Below, one piece after another: positions 34,357 to 42,722 of a stretch of 44,630 bases of DNA (positions are counted from its first letter, which is position 1; the number at the start of each line of letters is the position of its first letter). A program made the position numbers and the translations under genes. Under the pieces are notes generated by a model. The model was not told the DNA's origin. It worked only from the letters and a program-made list of their open reading frames with translations, and made no database searches. Source of the DNA: JAISGQ01 sp964500965 (lineage in GTDB: Bacteria; Bacillota; Clostridia; Oscillospirales; Acutalibacteraceae); the NCBI GenBank assembly GCA_964500965.1, contig CAZCQZ010000013.1, positions 1-44,630 on the forward strand. The letters run 5' to 3'.

Positions 34357-35111
34357 AACCTCACATTTATTCCTTTTGCCGAAAGCTCTCGCTTCAAATC
34401 GGGTATTTTGACCTCACCGAAGTGAAAAATCGAAGCCGCCAGCCCTGCGTCTACCTTTGGCAATGTTTTAAAAAGGGTGATGAAATCACCGATACAGCCT
34501 GCTCCTCCGGAGGCAATTACCGGCACATCTACCGCGTTGCAAACTGCCGAGAGCATTTCAATATCAAAGCCCTTTTTAACGCCGTCTGTGTCGATACTGT
34601 TGACCACAACCTCGCCCGCGCCCATTTCAACGCATTGCTTAATCCACTGTATGGCTTCCATTCCGGTATCGGCTCTGCCGCCCTGTGCAAATACTCTGAA
34701 CTGCCCCTCACAGCGTTTTATGTCGGCGGACAGCACCACGCACTGTGAGCCGTACCGCTGTGCCGCTTCGTACACAAGCTTCGGATTTCGTATCGCTCCG
34801 GAATTTACGCTGACCTTATCTGCGCCGCATTTAAGTACACGGTCGAAGTCCTCAAGGGTATTTATACCTCCGCCGACCGTCAGTGGAATGAATATCCTTT
34901 TTGCCACCTCCGTAAGGGCATCGGTGAAAAGCCGTCTGCCCTCTGCCGATGCGGTTATGTCGTAAAAAACCAGCTCATCGGCACCGTTTTCGCTGTAGAA
35001 GCTTCCAAGCTCCACGGGAGATGAAACATCGTTTAAGCCCTGAAAATTAACCCCCTTGACAACTCTGCCGTTTTTCACGTCAAGGCAGGGTATAATGCGC
35101 TTTGTTATCAC
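34353..35111 (-). CDS. hisF: Imidazole glycerol phosphate synthase, cyclase subunit
   Basis: 252 aa (beta/alpha)8 barrel; with HisH it makes IGP and AICAR from PRFAR and ammonia. The catalytic aspartates are in CLDVKNGRVVKGVNF and VVLSADIKR; the phosphate-binding glycine loops are LTVGGGI and IASGGAG. The GTG start overlaps the hisA stop (GTGA), and the gene overlaps hisIE at its other end. Confidence 0.97.
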   Translation of the reverse strand: MITKRIIPCLDVKNGRVVKGVNFQGLNDVSSPVELGSFYSENGADELVFYDITASAEGRRLFTDALTEVAKRIFIPLTVGGGINTLEDFDRVLKCGADKVSVNSGAIRNPKLVYEAAQRYGSQCVVLSADIKRCEGQFRVFAQGGRADTGMEAIQWIKQCVEMGAGEVVVNSIDTDGVKKGFDIEMLSAVCNAVDVPVIASGGAGCIGDFITLFKTLPKVDAGLAASIFHFGEVKIPDLKRELSAKGINVRL

Positions 35112-35824
35112 TTGCCTGCCTCCCTTAATGCATCGCTCAGGGAAAGCACGCCGGTATATAGTGCCTTTCCCAAAATCGCGCCGTGTATATTGAGAGCTTT
35201 CAGCTTTCTTATATCGTCAAGTGAGGATACGCCGCCGGAGGCTATTATATCAAGCTCCGTTTCCGTTGCCAGTGCTTTATAAAGCTCCACATTCGCACCG
35301 CTTAAAAGTCCGTCCTTTGAAATATCCGTGCAGATTATTGTTTTTACGCCTGCCTTTTGCATTTCTTTACAAAAGGTCATACATTCCTTATCCGTTACCT
35401 CCTGCCAGCCGCGAATGGCAACAAAGCCATCGCGAATGTCCACTCCAACCGCTATTTTATCGCCGTAAAGCTTCACCATTTCATTGACAAAGCCTGCCTG
35501 CGTAAGTGCGGCTGTTCCGAGAATCACCCGTGTAACTCCGGCATCAATATATTTTTTTACGGTTTCCGCCGAGCGTATGCCGCCGCCGACCTCTGTTTTC
35601 AGACCGATTTCTTTAATAATTCGGGAAATCAGCTCAAGATTCGGAGTGTCTCCGTTTTTTGCCCCCTCAAGGTCAACTATGTGCAGGTATTCCGCACCTG
35701 TATTGCGAAAATCCTTTGCCACCGCAATAGGGTCATCGCTGTAAACGGTCATTTGCTCGTAATCTCCGCGCACCAGTCGGACAGCTTTTCCTTTGATAAG
35801 GTCAATGGCAGGGTATATTTTCAT
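35108..35824 (-). CDS. hisA: ProFAR isomerase
   Basis: 238 aa (beta/alpha)8 barrel, step 4 of histidine synthesis. Landmarks: YPAIDLIKGKAVRLVRGD with the catalytic Asp, EVGGGIRS, VGVDIRDG with the second Asp, and IIASGGVSS. I chose the ATG at 35824, which matches the family N-terminus; a GTG four codons earlier is also possible, and neither has a strong ribosome binding site. It lies 62 bp after hisH, the longest gap within the operon, and overlaps hisF. Confidence 0.95.
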   Translation of the reverse strand: MKIYPAIDLIKGKAVRLVRGDYEQMTVYSDDPIAVAKDFRNTGAEYLHIVDLEGAKNGDTPNLELISRIIKEIGLKTEVGGGIRSAETVKKYIDAGVTRVILGTAALTQAGFVNEMVKLYGDKIAVGVDIRDGFVAIRGWQEVTDKECMTFCKEMQKAGVKTIICTDISKDGLLSGANVELYKALATETELDIIASGGVSSLDDIRKLKALNIHGAILGKALYTGVLSLSDALREAGK

Positions 35825-35886
35825 AAAATCAACCACATTTTCTTAATATTTCATAATGCATTTTCATAATTTTTCTTTAATTTGCA

Positions 35887-36495
35887 CTATATTTCACAGT
35901 AGGCTTTCAATATTGCAAGACCTGTTTTTCCGCTTTTTTCAGGGTGAAACTGTGTACCGAACACATTCCCCTTTTGCACTGCCGCCGTCAGCATTGCGCC
36001 GTATTCGGTTACTGCCGTTGTGCTTTCTTCACAATGAGATGCCGCGTAGGAATGTACAAAATACACAAAGTCGCCATTGTTAAGATATTTGAAAATCGGG
36101 CTTTCATTGCGGAGGCTCAGGGTATTCCACCCGATGTGCGGCACTTTATAATCTGTCGGTATTATGGGCTTAATCGGCTCAACTATACCGGGAATCAGCC
36201 TCAAGCCCTCATGCTCGCCGTATTCAAGGCTTTTATCGAAAAGCATCTGCATACCGAGACATATTCCCAAAAGAGGCTTGCCCTCTTTTGCAAGCTCCTT
36301 AACAACGCTGTCAAGTCCGCTGTCGCAAAGCCTTGCCCTTGCATCGGCAAAAGCCCCCACGCCGGGCAGAATAAGCCTGTCGGCGTTTTTCAGTACGCTT
36401 TCATCGGCGGTTATTACCGCCTCCTCACCGATAGCGGCAAAAGAGCTTTTCAGCGAAAAAAGATTTCCGACGCCGTAGTCTATTATCGCGACCAT
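35887..36495 (-). CDS. hisH: Imidazole glycerol phosphate synthase, glutaminase subunit
   Basis: 202 aa class I glutamine amidotransferase supplying ammonia to HisF. The triad is intact: nucleophile Cys in LLGICLGMQ, and His/Glu in FGTQFHPEKSG. VGNLFSLKSSFAAIG at the N-terminus and LILPGVGAF are typical. The ATG shares one base with the hisB stop (TAATG). It is a useful internal contrast to the degenerate CarA glutaminase in the same window. Confidence 0.97.
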   Translation of the reverse strand: MVAIIDYGVGNLFSLKSSFAAIGEEAVITADESVLKNADRLILPGVGAFADARARLCDSGLDSVVKELAKEGKPLLGICLGMQMLFDKSLEYGEHEGLRLIPGIVEPIKPIIPTDYKVPHIGWNTLSLRNESPIFKYLNNGDFVYFVHSYAASHCEESTTAVTEYGAMLTAAVQKGNVFGTQFHPEKSGKTGLAILKAYCEI

Positions 36496-37082
36496 TAAAG
36501 CACTCCTTTGGTGGACGGTATTTCATCGCTGTGTGCCTTGTCTATGCGCACCGCCTTTGCCAGTGCCCTTGCCAGCGCCTTAAACGTGCCCTCTATGATG
36601 TGGTGGGAATTTGTGCCGGCAAGCTGTTTTACGTGGACGGTAATTCCTGCCTTTCTTGTAAACGCACTGAGAAATTCCTCCACAAGCTGAGTGTCAAATG
36701 TACCCACCTTTTCGGTAGGAATCTGCAAATCGCAGTTGAGATACGCTCTGCCCGAAAGGTCAACTGCGCAGAGAATGAGCGCATCGTCCATTGGCAGGGT
36801 AATATCGCCGTAGCGTGTCACGCCGCGCATATCCCCTAAAGCTTCCGCAAACGCCGAGCCAAGGCAGATTCCTATGTCCTCAACGGTGTGGTGGTCGTCG
36901 ATGTAGGTATCACCCTTGCATTTAAGCACGATATTAAAGCCGCTGTGACGGGTGAAAAGCATCAGCATATGGTCAAAAAAGCCTACGCCGGTGTTGATTT
37001 CACCGATACCGCCGCCGTCAAGATTTAAGTCAAGGGTGATGTTTGTTTCCGCTGTTTTTCGGACGATTTTACCTGTTCTCAT
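36495..37082 (-). CDS. hisB: Imidazoleglycerol-phosphate dehydratase
   Basis: 195 aa, monofunctional form, step 6 of histidine synthesis. It has the manganese-binding repeated histidine motifs YIDDHHTVEDIGI and TNSHHIIEGTFKALARAL, and GFFDHMLMLFTRHSGF near the N-terminus. The start is ATG behind AAGAAGGTG, 38 bp after hisC. Confidence 0.97.
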   Translation of the reverse strand: MRTGKIVRKTAETNITLDLNLDGGGIGEINTGVGFFDHMLMLFTRHSGFNIVLKCKGDTYIDDHHTVEDIGICLGSAFAEALGDMRGVTRYGDITLPMDDALILCAVDLSGRAYLNCDLQIPTEKVGTFDTQLVEEFLSAFTRKAGITVHVKQLAGTNSHHIIEGTFKALARALAKAVRIDKAHSDEIPSTKGVL

Positions 37083-37120
37083 TTTTGCACCTTCTTTAAT
37101 ATTTTTGTGGGCTGCGCCCT

Positions 37121-38182
37121 TTATTCACTTAATATTTCTCCGATTGTATCAAGCATGATTTTCGTTTCTTCAAATGTGCCGATGGTTATTCTGTTGTAGT
37201 CCGCAATACGCGGCTTTTGAAAATTCCGCACCAGTATGCCTCTTTTTTTAAGCTCGGTATAAAGCTCAAGACCGCTGATTTTATCGGATTTTACGAACAG
37301 AAAATTGGTAGAGGATTCGGTCATTTCAAATCCCATTTCCCGAAGCCGTTTTGCGGCGTACTTCCGCGTTTCGATTATCTTTTTGCAGTTTTCCATGTAA
37401 TAATCGTTGCTTTCTATTGCCGCCGTGCCTGCCGCCAGAATCAGGCGGTCGATGTTATAGGGGTTGGTGGAATTACGTACCCTGTCGAGGTCGGCAATAA
37501 GCTCCTTATTTCCTATTGCAAAGCCTAATCTGCCCCCTGCCATTGAACGGGATTTTGAAAAGGTCTGCACAACAAGTATATTGTCGTACTTTTTTGTCAG
37601 CGGCACACAGCTTTCCGCTCCGAAATCCACATACGCCTCATCTATTATTACCACATTGTCGGGGTTTGCCGCAACTATTTTTTCTATCTCCTCAACACTC
37701 ATGGCAATTGCCGTAGGCGCATTGGGGTTTGCCAGTATAACGTTTTTTTCGCAATTTAGATAATCCGCGGCGTTTATTGTGAAATCATCGTTGACCGGCT
37801 TTGTTTCATAGGGTATGTCAAACAGCTCTGCCCACACATCGTAAAAGGAATAGGTTATGTCGGGGAATACAGCCTGTCGTTTTTTGTCGAAAAACGCCAT
37901 AAACGCAAACATCAGCACCTCGTCCGAGCCGCTGCCTACAAGGACGTTTTCCGTTTTCACACCGCAAAGCTCCGCAATTGCGGTGCGTAGCTTTTTTGCC
38001 TGAATGTCGGGATAAAGCTTTAAATCCGATATTTCCGCCGTGCTGACCGCTTCAAAGACCGCAGGTGACGGTGGATAGGGGCTTTCGTTTGTGTTAAGTT
38101 TTATATATTTTTTATCCTGCGGCTGTTCTCCCGAAACATAAGGCGTCATTCGGGACATTCTGTCATTTAAAAATCTGCTCAT
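37121..38182 (-). CDS. hisC: Histidinol-phosphate aminotransferase
   Basis: 353 aa PLP enzyme (aminotransferase class I/II, HisC branch). Start ATG at 38182, 4 bp after the hisD stop, with AAGGA inside hisD. Seen: KLNTNESPYPPSPAVFEAV, the PLP-contacting NPNAPTAI and IDEAYVDF, Schiff-base lysine in FSKSRSMAGGRLGFA, and RITIGTFEE near the C-terminus. Confidence 0.96.
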   Translation of the reverse strand: MSRFLNDRMSRMTPYVSGEQPQDKKYIKLNTNESPYPPSPAVFEAVSTAEISDLKLYPDIQAKKLRTAIAELCGVKTENVLVGSGSDEVLMFAFMAFFDKKRQAVFPDITYSFYDVWAELFDIPYETKPVNDDFTINAADYLNCEKNVILANPNAPTAIAMSVEEIEKIVAANPDNVVIIDEAYVDFGAESCVPLTKKYDNILVVQTFSKSRSMAGGRLGFAIGNKELIADLDRVRNSTNPYNIDRLILAAGTAAIESNDYYMENCKKIIETRKYAAKRLREMGFEMTESSTNFLFVKSDKISGLELYTELKKRGILVRNFQKPRIADYNRITIGTFEETKIMLDTIGEILSE

Positions 38183-38186
38183 TTTA

Positions 38187-39470
38187 TCAGTCCTTGTTTT
38201 GTTTACAGCGTGCGGTGGCACTTCTTGCATGAGCCGAAAGTCCCTCACTCTCGGCAAAATAGGCAACGTCCTCGCAAATTTCAAGCAGTGCCTTTTCCGT
38301 ATAATAAGAATAGCAGGATTTTTTTACGAAATCATCAACGGAAAGGGGACTTGAAAATTTTGCAGTGCCGCCGGTGGGAAGCACGTGATTAGTTCCCGAC
38401 ATATAATCGCCCAATGCTTCCGGGCAGTTTTTGCCGAGGAATATTGAGCCTGCATTGCGAATATCGGCAAGCATATCAAAAGGATTGTCTACACAGACCT
38501 CCAAATGCTCCGGCGCAAGCTCGTTTGAAATTTCCACAGCCTGCTTGAGATTATCCGCAATGATTATCATACCGTTATTGTCAATGGAAGCCCGTGCGAT
38601 TTCCGCTCTCGGCAGCAGGGGAATCTGGCGTTCAAGCTCTGCCGAAACCTCCGTGGCAAGCCTTTCGCTGTCGGTAACAAGGACTGCGGAAGCTCGCCTG
38701 TCGTGTTCCGCCTGACTGAGCATATCGGCGGCGATTATTTTCGCATCGTTTGTTCCGTCTGCAATGACGAGTATTTCGCTTGGACCTGCAATCATATCAA
38801 TTGCCACTCTGCCGAACACCTGTCGCTTTGCTTCCGCAACAAAGGCATTTCCCGGACCTACTATTTTATCGACCTTTGGTATGCTCTCAGTACCGTAGGC
38901 AAGGGCGGCAACAGCCTGTGCGCCGCCGACCTTGAATATCCTGTCCGCGCCTGCAAGCTTTGCGGCGGTGAGAATAACGGGATTTATACTGCCGTTGCAG
39001 GTTGGCGGTGAAACCATGATTATTTCGTCAACTCCCGCTATTTTTGCCGGGATTATATTCATAAGCACCGATGAGGGGTACGCCGCTGTGCCGCCGGGCA
39101 CATAAACTCCGACCTTTTCTATGGCTGTTATCTTCTGACCCATAACCGCGCCGTTTTCGCGCTTATATTCAAAGCCGCTCTGCACCTGCTTTCGGTGGTA
39201 CTCGGTTATGTTTTCCTTTGCTTTTTTCATTACCTCCACAAGCTTCGGGTCTGTTGCGGCATAGGCACTTTCAAGCTCGGCTTCCGTTACCTCAATGGCT
39301 TCTATCCTTGCGTTGTCGAATTTCTCTCCGTAAAAACGCAGTGCCCCGTCTCCCTCTTTTCGCACCTTTGCGATTATTTCCGCAACGGCGGCGGAAACGT
39401 CCGCCGCTTCGCTTTCGCGGTCGAAAATATCGGAGGGTGAAACCTCGGAAAATTTATATGTTTTAATCAC
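38187..39470 (-). CDS. hisD: Histidinol dehydrogenase
   Basis: 427 aa zinc enzyme, the last two oxidations to histidine. Typical segments: VGVYVPGGTAAYPSSVLMN, GPGNAFVAEAKRQVFG, DMIAGPSEILVIAD, the zinc and catalytic region DMLSQAEHDRRA and ELAPEHLEV, and SGTNHVLPTGGTAKF. The GTG start lies one base after the hisG stop, behind AGGATAAGGGGTG. Confidence 0.97.
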   Translation of the reverse strand: MIKTYKFSEVSPSDIFDRESEAADVSAAVAEIIAKVRKEGDGALRFYGEKFDNARIEAIEVTEAELESAYAATDPKLVEVMKKAKENITEYHRKQVQSGFEYKRENGAVMGQKITAIEKVGVYVPGGTAAYPSSVLMNIIPAKIAGVDEIIMVSPPTCNGSINPVILTAAKLAGADRIFKVGGAQAVAALAYGTESIPKVDKIVGPGNAFVAEAKRQVFGRVAIDMIAGPSEILVIADGTNDAKIIAADMLSQAEHDRRASAVLVTDSERLATEVSAELERQIPLLPRAEIARASIDNNGMIIIADNLKQAVEISNELAPEHLEVCVDNPFDMLADIRNAGSIFLGKNCPEALGDYMSGTNHVLPTGGTAKFSSPLSVDDFVKKSCYSYYTEKALLEICEDVAYFAESEGLSAHARSATARCKQNKD

Positions 39471-39471
39471 A

Positions 39472-40092
39472 TTAACACCCCTTATCCTTTATGCTGTCAC
39501 GTATGCGGCATATTTCTTCGTGCTTAAAACGGTAGCTCACCTTGTTTGCAATCAGTCGGGCACTGATGCCTACAATATCCTCTTTCGGCTCAAGCCCGTT
39601 TTCCTTTAAGGTTGCGCCCGTTTCCACAATATCCACAATGACATCGGAAAGCCCCAACAGCGGCGCAAGCTCAATTGATCCTGAAAGCTTGATAATATCA
39701 ATGGCTCTGGAACGGGAGCTGTAATATGCTTTTGCTATTTTCGGAAACTTAGTTGCAACCCTCAGCACATCTTTCTCCTCATCGACAAAATCTTTCGGTG
39801 CGGCTACAGCCATGCGGCATTTGCCTATGCCCAAATCAAGAAGTTCAAAAACGTCCGGCTCATATTCAAGCAAAATATCCTTGCCTGCAATGCCGATGTC
39901 CGCCGCACCCCGTTCCACGTATATTGAAACGTCCGACGGCTTCACCCAGAAATATCTCACGCCGGTTTCTTCGCTTTCAAATACCAGCTTGCGGTTTTTC
40001 TCCTTTATGGACGGACAGCCGAAGCCTGCTTTTTCAAATATGCCGTACGCCTTTTCTCCGAGCCGTCCCTTTGGCAGTGCTATATTTATCAC
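39472..40092 (-). CDS. hisG: ATP phosphoribosyltransferase catalytic subunit, short form
   Basis: 206 aa. The short form lacks the C-terminal regulatory domain and works as a hetero-octamer with HisZ. INIALPKGRLGEKAYGIFEK, DVSIYVERGAADIGIAGKD and the PRPP-binding DIVETGATLKENGL are characteristic. It commits PRPP and ATP to histidine. The GTG start lies 4 bp after hisZ, behind GAGGTG. Confidence 0.96.
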   Translation of the reverse strand: MINIALPKGRLGEKAYGIFEKAGFGCPSIKEKNRKLVFESEETGVRYFWVKPSDVSIYVERGAADIGIAGKDILLEYEPDVFELLDLGIGKCRMAVAAPKDFVDEEKDVLRVATKFPKIAKAYYSSRSRAIDIIKLSGSIELAPLLGLSDVIVDIVETGATLKENGLEPKEDIVGISARLIANKVSYRFKHEEICRIRDSIKDKGC

Positions 40093-40096
40093 CCTG

Positions 40097-41173
40097 TTAC
40101 ACCTCTATCCTCTCACCGTAGCGAATGTTGCCGCTGTCCTCCGACTGTACTCTGACGCTTTTACCGCTTTTGCGTATTTCCTCCGCTTTTTCAAGCACTG
40201 TTTCTGCCTTTGTACTGCTATTATAAATCAGAAGCACGTCAACATCAAGCTCGTATCTCTCCGAAAGCACACGGGCAATCTGGTCAAGATACACCGCAAA
40301 GCCTATTGCACCGCCGCTTTTTGAGAACCGTTCAAGAAGCTTGTCGTATCTTCCTCCCGACAGCACCGCTTCGGGGCTTCCGCTTACAAAGCCCTGAAAA
40401 ATAACGCCGTTGTAGTAGCTCATATCGTTTACAAGGGAGAAATCCACCATTATACTCACCGACGAAAGTGCCGAAGAAATTTCCGACAGCTCCTGTACCG
40501 CCGCATCGGTTTGACTGTTTACGCTGAGCTTTTTGAGAATATCAATGCTTTCGGTCAACGGTGCATAAAGTCCGGCAAGAGCGGCAAGCTTATCGGTCAG
40601 TGCCGTGTCAACGCCGAGATTATTGCATTTTTCACGCAGAGAGTGTTCGTTCTTTGCGCTTATACAGGCGAGAATTGCGCTTTTATCTTCTGCGGTCAGC
40701 TCCGCTTCATCAAGAAAGCCGGACAGCAAACCCATGTGAGATATTGCAAGTATGCTTTCCTTTCCGAGAATTTTAAGGCTCTGAGATGCAATGCTCAACA
40801 CCTCACACACCCCATAAAGGTCTATATCTCCGATACATTCAAGCCCCGACTGCATTATTTCCCTGAATTCCTTTGTTTCTCCGGCAACACGGTACACATT
40901 TTCATTATAATAAACCTTGTGCAACCGACCCTCTCCGGAATAATTCTTTACTATTGAAAGTGTGACGTCCGGCTTCAGCGCCATAAGATGACCTGCCGTA
41001 TCATTAAAGGTGATTATCTCCTCACCTCTTAAAAACGCGCGGTTTTTGGCATACAGGTCGTATTCCTCGAATTTGCTCATGTAGTACGGCGCGTAGCCGT
41101 TTTTTGCATATATTTCACGCAGTTCAAGGGATACCCTTTCCTCTGCTCTAAGTATTCTTTCGGAAATGTTCAT
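40097..41173 (-). CDS. hisZ: ATP phosphoribosyltransferase regulatory subunit
   Basis: 358 aa from an ATG behind GGAGGAAG. A histidyl-tRNA-synthetase-like protein without aminoacylation activity that allosterically controls short HisG. Seen: the class II motif-2-like region MALKPDVTLSIVKNY, VYRVAGETKEFREIMQSGLE, and GGRYDKLLERF near the C-terminus. The anticodon-binding domain is short. First gene of the operon, with a leader of only about 20 nt, so no T-box or leader peptide is present. Confidence 0.94.
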   Translation of the reverse strand: MNISERILRAEERVSLELREIYAKNGYAPYYMSKFEEYDLYAKNRAFLRGEEIITFNDTAGHLMALKPDVTLSIVKNYSGEGRLHKVYYNENVYRVAGETKEFREIMQSGLECIGDIDLYGVCEVLSIASQSLKILGKESILAISHMGLLSGFLDEAELTAEDKSAILACISAKNEHSLREKCNNLGVDTALTDKLAALAGLYAPLTESIDILKKLSVNSQTDAAVQELSEISSALSSVSIMVDFSLVNDMSYYNGVIFQGFVSGSPEAVLSGGRYDKLLERFSKSGGAIGFAVYLDQIARVLSERYELDVDVLLIYNSSTKAETVLEKAEEIRKSGKSVRVQSEDSGNIRYGERIEV

Positions 41174-41201
41174 ATAGCTTCCTCCGTTTTGTGTTGGGTG
41201 T

Positions 41202-41230
41202 ATTGTAACACGCTTTATCGTGGTAGTCAA
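41202..41230 (-). promoter_or_regulatory. Promoter of the his operon
   Basis: On the minus strand TTGACT (41225-41230), 17 bp, TACAAT (41202-41207). The predicted start near 41195 leaves about 20 nt before hisZ. Confidence 0.85.
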
Positions 41231-41396
41231 GTAAAGTGTTAACGCGCCGATGTGGAAAAACTTCAAATTACAGCAGGGGAATTTGTACAATATTAACATC
41301 ACGGCAGATAATTGATTTGCACTTACTCCGAAATCAGCCACAGGGCATACTGTGTAATCAACCAAAAATAAGCTCGAAATATGCTTCTTTTTCTAT

Positions 41397-41425
41397 TTGA
41401 CATTGTGCTTCGGAGAGGGTATAAT
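41397..41425 (+). promoter_or_regulatory. Consensus promoter of the pyrC-carA-carB operon
   Basis: TTGACA (41397-41402), 17 bp, TATAAT (41420-41425), a full consensus match. Transcription from about 41432 gives a ~34-nt leader, too short for a PyrR-type attenuator. Confidence 0.9.
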
Positions 41426-41465
41426 TAACCGAATGAAAAACCACGCGCTATGGAGGTCAAGGCAC

Positions 41466-42722
41466 ATGATGCATCTGGCGAATGTTGTCGTTTACACAGG
41501 TCAAAAATTTGTCAGGACAACCGTTTCCGTTGATAGTGGTAGTATTGTTTCCCTCTCACCGACAATTACCGATAAGGGGTCGGTATTTGATTTTTCAAAT
41601 TATTATATTTTCCCCGGTCTCACTGATGTGCACGTTCATTTCAGAGAGCCGGGTTTTTCTTATAAGGAGACTATACGAACAGGAACTATGGCGGCGGCAA
41701 GGGGCGGCTTCACAAACGTCTGCACCATGCCGAATCTCAATCCCACTCCGGACTGTCCTCAAAACCTTGCGGTGCAGGAAGAAATAATCCGTTCCGACGG
41801 GGTTATAAACGTCCACCCCTACGGCACTATTACAAAGGGGCAATCGGGCGAGGAGCTTTCGGATATGGCGGCTCTTTCCGGCAGAGTGTGCGCATTTTCC
41901 GATGACGGCAGAGGCGTTCAGTCGGAAAGCCTTATGCGGCAGGCAATGGAAAAAGCGAAATCCTTAAACAAAATAATCGTCGCCCACTGCGAGGATAATT
42001 CTTTGCTTCGCGGCGGATATATTCATGACGGAGAATACGCAAAGGCTCACGGGCACAGAGGTATCTGCTCCGAAAGCGAATGGGGACAGATTGCAAGGGA
42101 TTTAAAGCTTGCAAAGGAAACCGGCTGTAAATATCACGTGTGCCATATCTCCGCAAAGGAAAGCGTTGATATAATCCGTCAGGCTAAAAAAGAGGGTGTG
42201 GACGTCACCTGCGAAACCGCACCTCATTATCTTGTGTTTAACGATTCCGACCTTAAAGAGGACGGACGTTGGAAAATGAATCCTCCGATTCGCTCGGAGG
42301 CGGACAGGCAGGCTCTTTTGGAGGGCATTTGTGACGGGACTATTGATATGATAGCCACAGACCACGCCCCTCACAGCGCCGAGGAAAAATCAAGAGGTCT
42401 TGAAAAAAGCGTAATGGGCGTTGTGGGCTTGGAAACAAGCTTCCCGGTCTGCTACACATATCTTGTTAAGACGGGCATAATCACCCTTGAAAAGCTCATG
42501 GAGCTTATGCATGACAACCCGAAAGCACGTTTCGGAATCGGCTCGGATATTGAAGTCGGTGCGACTGCCGATTTGACAGTGTTCGACCTGAATACTCAAT
42601 ATACTATCGACCCTGACTGCTTTTTGTCGATGGGCAAAGCAACCCCATTCGAGAAAATGTCGGTAACAGGTAAATGCATACAGACTATGGTGAAAGGAAG
42701 TACGGTATGGAAATCAGTGTAA
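41466..42722 (+). CDS. pyrC: Dihydroorotase
   Basis: 418 aa from an ATG 9 nt after GGAGG; upstream in-frame ATGs fall at or before the transcript start. Third enzyme of UMP synthesis, closing carbamoyl aspartate to dihydroorotate. Class I (Bacillus PyrC-type) zinc amidohydrolase: GLTDVHVHFREPG carries the metal histidines, and TAPHYLVF and the catalytic MIATDHAPHS follow. The last 16 bp overlap carA. Confidence 0.96.
   Translation: MMHLANVVVYTGQKFVRTTVSVDSGSIVSLSPTITDKGSVFDFSNYYIFPGLTDVHVHFREPGFSYKETIRTGTMAAARGGFTNVCTMPNLNPTPDCPQNLAVQEEIIRSDGVINVHPYGTITKGQSGEELSDMAALSGRVCAFSDDGRGVQSESLMRQAMEKAKSLNKIIVAHCEDNSLLRGGYIHDGEYAKAHGHRGICSESEWGQIARDLKLAKETGCKYHVCHISAKESVDIIRQAKKEGVDVTCETAPHYLVFNDSDLKEDGRWKMNPPIRSEADRQALLEGICDGTIDMIATDHAPHSAEEKSRGLEKSVMGVVGLETSFPVCYTYLVKTGIITLEKLMELMHDNPKARFGIGSDIEVGATADLTVFDLNTQYTIDPDCFLSMGKATPFEKMSVTGKCIQTMVKGSTVWKSV

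Noticed and set aside
40097..41173. HisZ as a second histidyl-tRNA synthetase
   Set aside because: It lies upstream of short-form hisG in a his operon and lacks a full anticodon-binding domain, as expected of the regulatory subunit.
41174..41365. N-terminal extension of hisZ
   Set aside because: This segment contains the operon promoter, and the ATG at 41173 has a strong ribosome binding site.
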